A stretch of 64,000 nt of DNA, taken from assembly GCA_964529555.1 (NCBI GenBank), contig CAZGWV010000001.1, forward strand, positions 62,001 through 126,000, written 5' to 3'. Below, one piece after another: positions 26,750-34,995 of the stretch. Source of the stretch: UBA7672 sp964529555. Lineage in GTDB: Bacteria; Pseudomonadota; Alphaproteobacteria; Caulobacterales; Hyphomonadaceae. The notes under the pieces were generated by a model that saw nothing but the letters and a program-made list of their open reading frames with translations, was not told where the DNA came from and did no database searches. The position numbers and the translations under genes were made by a program. How positions within the stretch are numbered: the first letter of the stretch is position 1; each line of letters opens with the position of its first letter.

Positions 26750-27905
26750 ATCTACGCCAAAACTCTTCAAGCATGGGATTTGAGAACCGAAGCCGGCGTT
26801 CGCCATCCTCGTCACGCCGTTCGACGAGGTATCCGTCATCGGTCAGAACACGTAGTGCGTTCACGCGCGTCCGGCGGTCGTCGCCATCGCCCACCAGTGC
26901 TTCTCTGAGCTGGTGGCCTTTGAAGGCGATCAGATCGAGCATTTCGGTTGCGGCGGCCGCCTCTGCAACCTCAAGCACGCTACCCAGCCGTTCACGGTAA
27001 TGGTCGAGATCAAGGTCGCCGAGGGCCCCTATCCAGAAGTCTTCGATATCCTGGCTGGTGACGTCTTTTGCGGAGATACCGGAATTGACGAGGCGATCCA
27101 GCAACGTCTGCAGGTGATACGGAATAGGCTCCTCACCTGTGCACTTCAACACATCGGCCCGCCGTTCCTTCGGCAGATCAAAATCGTAGGTCTCAGCAAT
27201 CTCATCCATAAAGGAGACGGCGGAAGTCTTAGTCCAAGGTCCAATACGGAACGCACTGAGATCGTTCGCATCGGCTGTTGCCTTGTGCTTTCGAAGCACA
27301 GGCTTGAGCCCAATCGACCCACCAACAACCATCCGAAATCTGTCGCCTACTACAACATTCGTCCGAATTTTTCGGAAGAGCTGAAGTAGGCTGACGCCTT
27401 CTTCTCTCGTGGCCGGATTGTTCAGAAGCTTCTCGATAACGATCGGAAACTCATCGAGAATAAGGATCAGCTTTTCTTTCTTGGTTGTGGCAGACGCGAT
27501 CGCCTTCTCGAACTCACCCGCTAGATGCTCCCAATCCTTTTGTGCTGCTGTCCTGATTGTTGCACTGACGCCAAAGCCAGCGACTTCCACCGACCCGAGC
27601 GCTTTGAGGAAGCCACTCGCAATCTTTACGCCAAGCCCGCCGCGATTCTCCAACCGGCTGATGATCTCAGTTATCACCCCCGCCGCGGACGTCTTGCCTT
27701 CAAGATTGGCAAACACCGGAAACCAGCCATTGCGTGGGTTGGATTCGACGTGCCGCATGAGGCTCGTTTTGCCGACTCGCCGGGGCGAGACCAGAAGCAG
27801 ATTTTGACCGCCATCGATCGCCTTCCAAAAGCGCTCGACCTCTGTCTTGCGGCCGAAGAAGTCATCGCCCGTAACAGGCGAACCAGTTTTGATTGTTGCA
27901 GCCAC
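26745..27905 (-). CDS. P-loop ATPase with C-terminal winged helix (first gene of ATPase operon)
   Basis: A 386-residue protein. I place the start at the GTG at 27905, which follows GGGGGA; the frame is open further, to 28136, but that part is low-complexity and lacks a ribosome site. It belongs to the ATPases with an SPRRVGKT P-loop (40-47) and a Walker B ending LILILDEFPIVI, often called archaeal-type or ORC/STAND-related. A TGDDFFGRKTE motif before the P-loop is the usual entry of this group. The C-terminus is a winged helix (VNALRVLTDDGYLVERR). It leads a three-gene leftward operon with overlapping junctions and is divergent from the relaxase. Confidence 0.78.
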   Translation of the reverse strand: MAATIKTGSPVTGDDFFGRKTEVERFWKAIDGGQNLLLVSPRRVGKTSLMRHVESNPRNGWFPVFANLEGKTSAAGVITEIISRLENRGGLGVKIASGFLKALGSVEVAGFGVSATIRTAAQKDWEHLAGEFEKAIASATTKKEKLILILDEFPIVIEKLLNNPATREEGVSLLQLFRKIRTNVVVGDRFRMVVGGSIGLKPVLRKHKATADANDLSAFRIGPWTKTSAVSFMDEIAETYDFDLPKERRADVLKCTGEEPIPYHLQTLLDRLVNSGISAKDVTSQDIEDFWIGALGDLDLDHYRERLGSVLEVAEAAAATEMLDLIAFKGHQLREALVGDGDDRRTRVNALRVLTDDGYLVERRDEDGERRLRFSNPMLEEFWRRF

Positions 27906-28142
27906 AGCATCCCCCAAAAAGCTCGCTGCAACACTAGTGGCGACTCGGCTGCCACTCCAAGCGCATTCCCGCGCAGAGCGTTGGTCCTGGCCTATCGTTA
28001 GAGCTGGGCGCCCATGGGCATGGGCGCCGGTGATGGCGAGCATGCGCCGGCGGCGGGGTGGTGCTGGGGTGCTGGTGCTGGCGGGGTGGTGGCGGGTTGG
28101 CTGGCGGCGGTGGGGAGGGGGAGCGGTGGAGTGCAAGATTAA

Positions 28143-28203
28143 GCACCTACGGTGCGCCGGGCCTTACGGCCCTGTCTACACATAGAAAAATCCACCGTGG
28201 ATT
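28143..28203. other. Three clustered palindromes, candidate oriT
   Basis: Between the ATPase operon and the relaxase (27906-28289) lie GCACC-TAC-GGTGC (28143-28155), GGGCC-TTAC-GGCCC (28159-28172) and the 15-base palindrome AATCCAC-C-GTGGATT (28189-28203). Relaxases of the MobP type commonly act on an origin directly upstream of their own gene, at a site beside such repeats. The nick site is not identified. Left of it is a G-rich low-complexity stretch (about 28030-28130). Promoters for both divergent units must also be here. Confidence 0.5.
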
Positions 28204-28289
28204 AGCCTCATGCGTGCCGTGGATTGGCAGCGCTCGTTGAAGGGGTGCAAGCGGTAGACGCGAGCATTCTGAAAGCGATGCTCATCGCC

Positions 28290-30254
28290 ATGACGCGGCG
28301 TGAAAACGAGTTCGAACTGAAGGCTGGAAGGACGAAGCGCGACCGTGCTCCGCGCCTGCGCGCCGTCCGCGCCGCGGTGTGGAAGGCGACACAGAAGCCG
28401 CGCTCCTCCGGGCCGAAACCCAAGCAGTCCAGCGTGCGGGCGCACGTCGCCCCCGGCTCGAAATCCCGCTCGCGGCCGGTGTTCGCAGCCAGCCGCCGCG
28501 TCGTGGTGAAAATGCGCTATGTCGGAAATGCCGGGATCAAGGGCGCACCGCTCCGCGCGCATGTCGCCTATCTGTCGCGGGAGACGGCCGGCCGCGCGCA
28601 GGACCCGACCCGTTCGGTGGACTATCTCTCCCGCGAAGGGGGCGCCGGCGAGACGAACTACTCATTCTTCGACCGGGCGAATGCCGGCGTTGACGCCCGA
28701 GCCGTCACCGCCGGCTGGGCCGACGATCCGCGTCACTTCCGCATGATCGTCAGTCCCGAAGACGGGGAGGCGCTGGGTGACCTGAAGCCGTTCATCCGCG
28801 AGCTGATGGCGGGGCTGGAAGCCAAGCTCGGGACGAAGCTGGAATGGCTCGCCGTCAACCATCATGACACCGACAATCCGCACACCCATGTCCTGATCCG
28901 GGGGAGGCGGCCGGACGGGAAGGAGCTCTTCATTCCGTCCCGCCTCATCACATCCGGCATCCGCGAGCACGCCCAGAAGATCGTCACCCGCGTCCTGGGA
29001 CCGAGGGTGGAGCTGGACCTCGCCAGAGAACGGTTCAACGAGATCGACCGGAAGGCGGTCACCTCCCTCGACCGGGAGCTGTTGGCGGCGGCCGAGAGAG
29101 GGCTGATCACGCCGGCCCGGCCGGATCTGGCGGCGCGGCTAGAGCGGCTGGAGGGCTGGGGTTTGGCCGAGCGTCGCATGACGGGATGGCGGCTGGCGTC
29201 CGGTCTCGCCTCCCGTCTCAAATCCATTGCCGAGCACGATGCGGTGGAGCGCGCGGTCGCGGCCGTCCGGCAGGGAAGGGACCCGCAGCTGCTGCTGGAG
29301 GCGGATCGGTCAGCTCCCGTTCTGGGCGAGCTTGTGCATCTCGGTCCGAGTGACGAATTCGGCGACAAGTGGCTGGCGGTCGTCGAGACCGGCGCCGGCG
29401 AACTGCGCTACGCCCGGTTAGAGAAGGCGGACGATCTTGCCATCCTGACCGGCGCACAGCCCGGCGCCATGGTGACGATCACGCCCAACGAGCCGGCGAT
29501 CCGGCCCTCGGACAAAGCCGTCGCGCGGGTCGCAGCGAAGACGGGCGGCGTCTACTCGCCGGAAGCTCACGCCGGGCTGGAGCCTCACGTCGATCGTCGC
29601 ATCCTCGACGCCAATGTCCGTCGGCTTGAGGTCATGCGCAGGCTGGGGCTTATCCAGCGTTCCGCCAACGGGGAGTTCAATGTCGGTGACAACCACCTTT
29701 CCACCGCGCTGAAGTTCGAGGAGCGGCTGGTGCACCGGGCGCCGTTCTCGGCTCAGGTCGCGAGCTACTGGTCGCTCGGCGAGCAGGTCGATGCGCTTGG
29801 GCCGACGCAACTCGATCGGGTTCTCGCAGGCGAAGCGCATGGCCCGGCAGGCGAGGGGCCTGTCGCCAGAGACTTCCAGCAGGCGTTGCAGCAGCGGCGG
29901 CTGTTCCTGATCGAACGGGGCTGGCTGGGCGGCGACGAACAGACACTATCACGGCAGGCGCTTCAGCGACTCGCCGTGCTGGAACTCTCGGCGCAGGCCA
30001 AAGATCTGTCGAAGGGACTGGGCGTGCCGGTGCTGACCTACGCCGCGCATCGCGTCTCGGGCGTCTATGCGCGCCGGATCGACCTCGCCCAGGGCCGCAT
30101 GGCGCTGATCGTCGGTCAGCGGCAGGCCAACCTCGTGCTATGGCGGCCCGCGCTGGAACGGTTAGGCGGCCGACAGGTCGAAGGTGTCATGCGTGGGAGA
30201 GGGCTGTCGTGGAGTCTATCGCGTGGAATGGGAATAGGTCTCGGCGGCAGCTAG
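28290..30254 (+). CDS. Relaxase with DUF3363-type C-terminal region
   Basis: A 654-residue mobilisation nuclease. I choose the ATG at 28290 (MTRRENEFELKAGRTKRDR), the usual N-terminus of this family; an ATG 12 bases earlier and a TTG at 28224 are alternatives. The catalytic region lies at ~70-250: a probable active Tyr in AHVAYLSRE and the three-His motif NHHDTDNPHTHVLIRG. The later ~400 residues match the DUF3363 extension (WGLAERRMTGWRLA, GVYARRIDLAQGRMALI). Relaxases nick oriT and lead the strand into the recipient. No coupling protein or T4SS is in the window, so the element is more likely mobilisable than self-transmissible. Confidence 0.88.
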   Translation: MTRRENEFELKAGRTKRDRAPRLRAVRAAVWKATQKPRSSGPKPKQSSVRAHVAPGSKSRSRPVFAASRRVVVKMRYVGNAGIKGAPLRAHVAYLSRETAGRAQDPTRSVDYLSREGGAGETNYSFFDRANAGVDARAVTAGWADDPRHFRMIVSPEDGEALGDLKPFIRELMAGLEAKLGTKLEWLAVNHHDTDNPHTHVLIRGRRPDGKELFIPSRLITSGIREHAQKIVTRVLGPRVELDLARERFNEIDRKAVTSLDRELLAAAERGLITPARPDLAARLERLEGWGLAERRMTGWRLASGLASRLKSIAEHDAVERAVAAVRQGRDPQLLLEADRSAPVLGELVHLGPSDEFGDKWLAVVETGAGELRYARLEKADDLAILTGAQPGAMVTITPNEPAIRPSDKAVARVAAKTGGVYSPEAHAGLEPHVDRRILDANVRRLEVMRRLGLIQRSANGEFNVGDNHLSTALKFEERLVHRAPFSAQVASYWSLGEQVDALGPTQLDRVLAGEAHGPAGEGPVARDFQQALQQRRLFLIERGWLGGDEQTLSRQALQRLAVLELSAQAKDLSKGLGVPVLTYAAHRVSGVYARRIDLAQGRMALIVGQRQANLVLWRPALERLGGRQVEGVMRGRGLSWSLSRGMGIGLGGS

Positions 30255-30415
30255 TGTCGATATCCAAGTCAAGAGCCAGTTGAGAGACGCGCGGCGAATC
30301 CACGGCAAATTCAGCTCTGAGGCAGATGACACTGACTAAGTGCAAGTGTGAGGTTTGCACGGTTGAATGCTTTGAACGCTCCGGATTGTATCCATAGGAG
30401 ATGCAGGAGCGTCAG

Positions 30416-31012
30416 GTGCATTTACGGCAAAGATCATCGCAAAGAAGCAAGTCGGTTCCTCAATTGGACTTGTTTGACGTTGGCGCGCGCGCCGGCGCGA
30501 TCAACAACCGGCGCGCACCTGATGGTACGGCTGAGCGTATCCACCAACAACGTTCTCTTTCGCTTGTCGCCGTCGATGCGGACGTCACAAGTAATAACGA
30601 TGGCGCTCCTCTCGAACCGGCAATTCGAAAGTCGCTTGACCTTCCATCTGCCAAATCGCGGCGTGATACTGGCATACGGACTATCTCGGTCGAAGATATG
30701 CCGAGCTACTCCGATCTTGATCACGAGATGGTTCAAATGTCCCTGGAAACACTGCCTGCGGAAAGGGTTTGGTTCACATACTCGGCAGTACAGCAATGCT
30801 TTGGTGTTTCTCGCGCAACGATCGCTCGCCGGATGAAAGAGGGATTGATCCCAGGAATACGGTTCCTCGGCGCCAACGTTTTGGAGGATGGTCCGGTGAG
30901 ACGTTTTAACCGGATCCAGCTTCACTGGCTTCTCTTGGCAGTGAGGGCGCCAAAATTCCAACATACGGAGCGATCCATCTCCAATCTACGGCGGCGTGTC
31001 GTCATCTCTTGA
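30416..31012 (+). CDS. HTH-domain protein, possible excision/control factor
   Basis: About 198 residues. The GTG at 30416 has AGGAG 6 bases upstream, while the in-frame ATG at 30401 touches its own ribosome site, so 30416 is preferred. The N-terminal half is poorly conserved-looking (QLDLFDVGARAGAINN). The C-terminal half (VWFTYSAVQQCFGVSRATIA) is a helix-turn-helix of the kind seen in MerR-like/excisionase proteins, followed by a basic tail. Its 3' end overlaps the 3' end of the integrase gene by 27 bases on the opposite strand. A small HTH protein between relaxase and integrase may serve as recombination directionality factor; this is inferred. Confidence 0.55.
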   Translation: MHLRQRSSQRSKSVPQLDLFDVGARAGAINNRRAPDGTAERIHQQRSLSLVAVDADVTSNNDGAPLEPAIRKSLDLPSAKSRRDTGIRTISVEDMPSYSDLDHEMVQMSLETLPAERVWFTYSAVQQCFGVSRATIARRMKEGLIPGIRFLGANVLEDGPVRRFNRIQLHWLLLAVRAPKFQHTERSISNLRRRVVIS

Positions 31013-32254
31013 CGCAGCTCCGTCATCTCGTTCGAGAAAATCAGCGTACTCCTGCATCATCTTGGCTCGCTTTACGAAGTGATCGGTTCGCAGGTATGCG
31101 CGCTCGACATCCGATCCACCGATCTGGTGGGCCAATGCGGTCTCTGCGATTTCGCGTGGATAGTCGGTGCATTCGGCGGCCCACACGCGGAATGTGGATC
31201 GCAGACCGTGCGGCACAGCTTGTAGACCCATGCGCCGCATTGTTGCGGAGAGTGTCATATCGGAGAGTGGAACCCCGCATTTTGCGGAGAGGAACACGAG
31301 ATCACAAGTCGTATCGCGAGGCAGGCGTTTGAGAAGCTTAGTCGCCTGCCGTGACAAGGGTACGCGATGCTCGCGGCCAGCCTTCATACGTTCGGGTGGT
31401 ACCGTCCAGACCGCTTCGTCAAGATCAATTTCCGACCAGCGGGCGCCTCGCGCTTCGCTGCTACGCGCCAATGTGAACAACACAAACTCGAGACATCGGG
31501 CGCCGTTCCCTTGAACTTGCCGAAGGTGCTTGAGAAAGGCCGCCGCATTTCGCCAATCGATGGCCTCGTGGTGTTTCACTGGTTTCACTTTTCGCAGTTG
31601 CTTGGGGCTTGGCAACATCAGTTCAAGGTGCGTCTTCCATCGAGCAGGGTTGTTTGTGGTGCGATAGCCGCCGGCAATCGCCCAATCGAGCACCGCTTCG
31701 ATCCGCCCCCGTAACCGTTGCGCCGTTTCCATCTTTGTCGCCCACAGATGTTCGGTATTGGGCTTGGTAGGATCAGCTAGGATTTTAATGACATGACTGG
31801 TGTGAATCTCTTCGACTGAAAGGCTGCCGACGACAGGATAGGCGTAGGTTTTGAGGCTGGATCGCCACACCTCTGCGCCTTTGGGTCCGCGCCAGCTGGG
31901 TTCCTGCAGCGCAATATAGGACTTGGCCGCAGACTCGAAGGTCATGATTTCCTTAGTTGCCTGACGGTTGCGTCGCTCAGCCTTGGCTGCCTCGATTGGA
32001 TCGATGCCCAGTCGAACAGAGGCGCGGGCTCGCTTGGCGCTCTCCCTCGCTTCCTTGAGACTCACCGCGGGATAGGGCCCGAGTCCCATGTCCCGTCGCC
32101 TCCCATCGGGCATGGTGATCCGTAGTATCCAGGACCGGCTACCAGGGGTGTCGACATTGAGTGCGAGGCCTGGCACGCCGCCAACCGGATAGAAGCCGGG
32201 AGTGGTTTGGCGGTGAATCCACTTCGCGCTTCTTTCAAGTGCGATTCTAGGCAT
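30986..32254 (-). CDS. int: P4-type tyrosine recombinase/integrase
   Basis: A 422-residue integrase. The ATG at 32254 (MPRIALERSAKW) has GGTGGAGG about 10 bases upstream. Residues ~10-90 match the DUF4102 arm-binding domain (VPGLALNVDTPGSRSWILR, GLGPYPAVSLKEAR). The catalytic domain keeps the active-site set: Arg in LARSSEARG, Lys in RMKAGREHRVPLS, HGLRSTFRVW, then LAHQIGGSDVERAYLR with the nucleophilic Tyr. It inserts and excises the element at a specific site. It is the outermost element gene, and conserved core genes begin 300 bases to the right, so this is the right-hand end of the element. Confidence 0.93.
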   Translation of the reverse strand: MPRIALERSAKWIHRQTTPGFYPVGGVPGLALNVDTPGSRSWILRITMPDGRRRDMGLGPYPAVSLKEARESAKRARASVRLGIDPIEAAKAERRNRQATKEIMTFESAAKSYIALQEPSWRGPKGAEVWRSSLKTYAYPVVGSLSVEEIHTSHVIKILADPTKPNTEHLWATKMETAQRLRGRIEAVLDWAIAGGYRTTNNPARWKTHLELMLPSPKQLRKVKPVKHHEAIDWRNAAAFLKHLRQVQGNGARCLEFVLFTLARSSEARGARWSEIDLDEAVWTVPPERMKAGREHRVPLSRQATKLLKRLPRDTTCDLVFLSAKCGVPLSDMTLSATMRRMGLQAVPHGLRSTFRVWAAECTDYPREIAETALAHQIGGSDVERAYLRTDHFVKRAKMMQEYADFLERDDGAASRDDDTPP

Positions 32255-32423
32255 GTTGCGCCGGCCTCCACCATTCTTGGCTCCCTTCAACTCTCCCAAC
32301 AATCGGCGTGCCATGCTGCGGTCCGGCATGAAACGGCATGAGACGGTCGATTGTGGTACATGTCTGATTTTGCCCAGATAGTGCTACGATGTGCGATGTA
32401 CTGAAATGGTGCGCCCTTGGACC

Positions 32424-32435
32424 TCGGCTCCACCA
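32424..32435. other. Candidate att core resembling a tmRNA/tRNA 3' end
   Basis: TCGGCTCCACCA lies 170 bases outside the integrase start. The GCTCCACCA end is that of tmRNA and many tRNAs, the favourite targets of P4-type integrases. No complete tRNA fold (T-loop GTTC) precedes it, so it may be only a repeat of the 3' end or chance. A 7-bp hairpin, GTGGGCA/TGCCCAC, follows at 32513-32533. Confidence 0.3.
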
Positions 32436-32551
32436 ATCTTCCCCTTCAGATTGCCGTGTTTGGCTGGAACTCGCGGGTTTTCCATTTGTAAACGCGGCGG
32501 GGGCCATTAGTGGTGGGCACGGGCGTTGCCCACCCCTCGCGCGGAGATAGC

Positions 32552-32854
32552 ATGCTCGCGGTACTCGATATTGTTCGGATCGTGATCCAGCTGCTGATGC
32601 TGGTGCTGATCGTGCAGGCGATCCTGTCCTGGCTGCTGGTGTTCAATGTCGTGAACGGGCGCAACCAGGTCGTGCGGACGATCTGGCAGTTCACGCATGC
32701 GCTGACGGAGCCGATGCTGAAGCCGATCCGGCGCGTGGTGAAGCCGATCAACGGGCTCGATCTTTCGCCGCTGATCCTGATCCTGCTGCTGATCCTCGTG
32801 GACCGGCTGCTGATCTATTACGTCTATCCGATGTTCCTGCCGTCGGTGCTTTGA
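32552..32854 (+). CDS. yggT: YggT family membrane protein
   Basis: A 100-residue membrane protein with the ATG at 32552 after GGAGA. It has two hydrophobic blocks (~8-30 and ~70-95) around a central QFTHALTEPMLKPIRRV, the YggT hallmark. YggT proteins are broadly conserved and linked to osmotic or membrane homeostasis and, in some bacteria, to cell division-related functions. It is the first gene of a compact unit with the DUF167 gene and folD, an arrangement common in alphaproteobacteria. Confidence 0.9.
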   Translation: MLAVLDIVRIVIQLLMLVLIVQAILSWLLVFNVVNGRNQVVRTIWQFTHALTEPMLKPIRRVVKPINGLDLSPLILILLLILVDRLLIYYVYPMFLPSVL

Positions 32855-33186
32855 CCGCCGGCGCGGGCGCTGGAGCGGTCTGGCGCCTGGTTGCGGGCGG
32901 GGCGGAGCTTCGTGTGCGGGCGCAGCCGGGGGCGTCGCGGGATGCGATCGAGGGGGTAGGCGAGGACGCGGCGGGGCAGCGTTTCCTGAAAGTCCGGGTG
33001 CGGGCGATTGCCGAGAAGGGCAAGGCCAATACCGCCGTGGAACTGGTGCTCGCGAAGGCGCTGGGTGTTCCCAAATCGGCGGTTTCTGTCGAGAAGGGCG
33101 AAACGCAGCGCATCAAGACCGTGCGAATCTCCGCCGATGCGTCTATAGCAGCGGCGCTTGAGACCCTGACGGGAGTGACCCAATGA
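32851..33186 (+). CDS. DUF167 (YggU) family protein
   Basis: A 111-residue protein that starts with TTG overlapping the yggT stop (TTGA), indicating translational coupling. The DUF167 pattern is plain: ELRVRAQPGASRDAI, then RFLKVRVRAIAEKGKAN and VSVEKGETQRIKTV. The family has a small alpha/beta fold and no settled biochemical function. It is one of three overlapping genes, ending inside the start of folD. Confidence 0.88.
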   Translation: MTAGAGAGAVWRLVAGGAELRVRAQPGASRDAIEGVGEDAAGQRFLKVRVRAIAEKGKANTAVELVLAKALGVPKSAVSVEKGETQRIKTVRISADASIAAALETLTGVTQ

Positions 33187-34076
33187 CGGCGCAACTGATC
33201 GACGGAAAGATCGTTTCCGAAAAGGTGCGCGCGGGCGTTGCGGCGGCGGTGGCGAAACTGCCGGGCAAGCCGTGTCTGGCCGTGGTGCTGGTGGGCGATG
33301 ATCCGGCCAGCGCGATCTATGTGAAATCCAAGGGCGAGAAGACCGAAGCGGCGGGCATGCGCTCGATCACGAAGCGCTTTCCGGCGAGCGCCACGCAGGC
33401 CGAGATCGAGGCGGAACTGAGCGCGCTGAGCGGGGACGCAGAGGTGGATGGCATATTGTTGCAGCTGCCGCTGCCGAAGGGGCTGGATGAGGCGAGCGCG
33501 CTTGCGTGCATCGACCCGAGGAAGGATGTCGATGGGCTGACGGAGCTGTCGGCCGGGCGGCTGGTGCTGGGCAAGCCGGGGCTGCGGCCGTGTACGCCGG
33601 TGGGCTGCGTGATCATGGCGAAGCATGCGCTGGGCGATGATCTGTCCGGGAAGAATGTCGTGGTGATCGGGCGCTCGATCCTGGTCGGCAAGCCGGTATC
33701 GCTGTTGTTCCTTGCAGAGAACTGCACGGTGACCATCGCGCATTCGAGGACGGCGGATCTCAAGGCGCTGTGCCGGACGGCGGATATTCTCGTGCCGGCG
33801 GTGGGACGACCGGAGATGGTGCGCGGCGACTGGGTGAAGCCGGGCGCTGTGGTGATCGATGTGGGCATCAACCGCATTCCGGCGCCGGAGAAGGGCGAGG
33901 GCAAGACGCGCGTGGTGGGCGATGCGCACTTTGCCGAATGCATGGAGACTGCGGGATGGGTGACGCCCGTTCCGGGCGGCGTTGGCCTGATGACGGTGGC
34001 GTGCCTGTTGCGGAATACGGTGCTGGCCGCTTGCGCGCGGCGCGGGTGGGATGTTCCCAAAGAGCTCGACGCCTGA
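33183..34076 (+). CDS. folD: Bifunctional methylenetetrahydrofolate dehydrogenase/cyclohydrolase
   Basis: A 297-residue FolD, which interconverts 5,10-methylene-THF, 5,10-methenyl-THF and 10-formyl-THF in the cytoplasm for purine and formyl-Met synthesis. Its ATG overlaps the preceding stop (ATGA). Conserved motifs are the catalytic YVKSKGEKTEAAG (Tyr and Lys), VDGILLQLPLPKGLD, DVDGLTELSAGRLVLGKPG, the NADP loop VVIGRSILVGKPV and the C-terminal TPVPGGVGLMTVACLLRNT. Length and order are normal for the family. Confidence 0.96.
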   Translation: MTAQLIDGKIVSEKVRAGVAAAVAKLPGKPCLAVVLVGDDPASAIYVKSKGEKTEAAGMRSITKRFPASATQAEIEAELSALSGDAEVDGILLQLPLPKGLDEASALACIDPRKDVDGLTELSAGRLVLGKPGLRPCTPVGCVIMAKHALGDDLSGKNVVVIGRSILVGKPVSLLFLAENCTVTIAHSRTADLKALCRTADILVPAVGRPEMVRGDWVKPGAVVIDVGINRIPAPEKGEGKTRVVGDAHFAECMETAGWVTPVPGGVGLMTVACLLRNTVLAACARRGWDVPKELDA

Positions 34077-34082
34077 TTTGGC

Positions 34083-34316
34083 ATGAGCCTGTTCGACGAT
34101 CTCTGGGCTGCTCAGGAAGGCCGCTGCGCCCTATGTGGCGAGGCCATGCCGAAAGGGCGGTTCGACGTTCCGCATGCAACGGTGTGGAAGAAGAAGCGGC
34201 CGAGCTTCGATCACATCCGCCCACGCAACAAGGGCGGCGGCGACGAGCCTTCCAACCTTCAGCTCGCCCATGCGGAGTGCAACTGGCGCAAGGGCGACAG
34301 TTGGTCGCCGGGTTGA
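34083..34316 (+). CDS. Small HNH endonuclease-fold protein
   Basis: A 77-residue protein 6 bases after the folD stop. It has a zinc knuckle (CALCGE), the HNH beta-beta-alpha motif (FDHIRPRNKGGG, then NLQLAHAECN) and little else. HNH proteins of this size are common in bacterial chromosomes and may be free-standing nucleases or binding proteins; the substrate cannot be inferred. The start has no strong ribosome site, so coupling to folD is likely. Confidence 0.8.
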   Translation: MSLFDDLWAAQEGRCALCGEAMPKGRFDVPHATVWKKKRPSFDHIRPRNKGGGDEPSNLQLAHAECNWRKGDSWSPG

Positions 34317-34319
34317 GCG

Positions 34320-34970
34320 TCAGGCGGCGGCGGGCGCCTTGAGCTTGCCGATCACCCACCGCGCCACGCGCCAGCCGAGCAGGATGGCGAGAATGGTCGC
34401 GTGGATCAGCGGGTCGCCATAGATGATTTTCACCATCAGGAGATTGTGTGCGACCGCGAGGATGGCGAGCGGATAGATCAGCCAGTGCAGCCTGTCCCAC
34501 GTTTTACGGCCGAGGCGGCGGATCATGCTGTTGTTCGAGGTGATCGCCAGCGGCATCATCAGCACGAGCGCGGCCATGCCGAGCATGATGTAGGTGCGCA
34601 GGACCATGTCCTCCCACAGGAGGGCGAGGTTCCAGTCCTTGTCGAGCCACAGATAGGCGATCATGTGCAGCGCCGCGTAGAAGAACGCCGCAAGGCCGAT
34701 GCGCCGGCGGATCAGCACGATCGGCGCCCAGCCTGTGATGTCGCGGATCGGCGAGATGGCGAGCGTGACCAGCAGGATGCGGATCGCCGTGTCGCCGAGG
34801 AAGTGATGGATGTAGGCGACCGGATCGGTTCCCATCGCATCCGAGAACGGGTCGGTCAGGACCTGGAAGAACTGCCACGCGATGAAGGCGAACGGCGCCA
34901 CGAGCGCCGCCAGCGTCAGCGGCTTCATCCAGTGCTTGCCGAACGCGCGGAGAAGGGCGCTGTGGGCCAT
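34320..34970 (-). CDS. msrQ: MsrQ, heme-binding membrane subunit of the periplasmic Met sulfoxide reductase
   Basis: A 216-residue membrane protein with six hydrophobic segments and the His residues of the ferric-reductase-like family (IHHFLGDTAIRILL, ALHMIAYLWLDKDW, RLHWLIYPLAILAVAHN). MsrQ passes electrons from the quinone pool or a flavin reductase to MsrP, which repairs oxidised methionine in periplasmic proteins. It starts 25 bases after the msrP stop and is co-transcribed with it. Confidence 0.93.
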   Translation of the reverse strand: MAHSALLRAFGKHWMKPLTLAALVAPFAFIAWQFFQVLTDPFSDAMGTDPVAYIHHFLGDTAIRILLVTLAISPIRDITGWAPIVLIRRRIGLAAFFYAALHMIAYLWLDKDWNLALLWEDMVLRTYIMLGMAALVLMMPLAITSNNSMIRRLGRKTWDRLHWLIYPLAILAVAHNLLMVKIIYGDPLIHATILAILLGWRVARWVIGKLKAPAAA

Positions 34971-34995
34971 GCTGCGTGCGCCTGTCCTGCCTGCC

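Noticed and set aside
27906..28136. N-terminal extension of the first ATPase with proline-rich sequence
   Set aside because: The extension is low-complexity, read from G/C-rich DNA, and lacks a ribosome site. GGGGGA in front of the GTG at 27905 and the family start pattern favour the shorter protein.
32424..32435. A complete tRNA or tmRNA gene at the element boundary
   Set aside because: Only the 3' CCA-like end is present. There is no T-loop, anticodon arm or acceptor partner, so I list it only as an att candidate.
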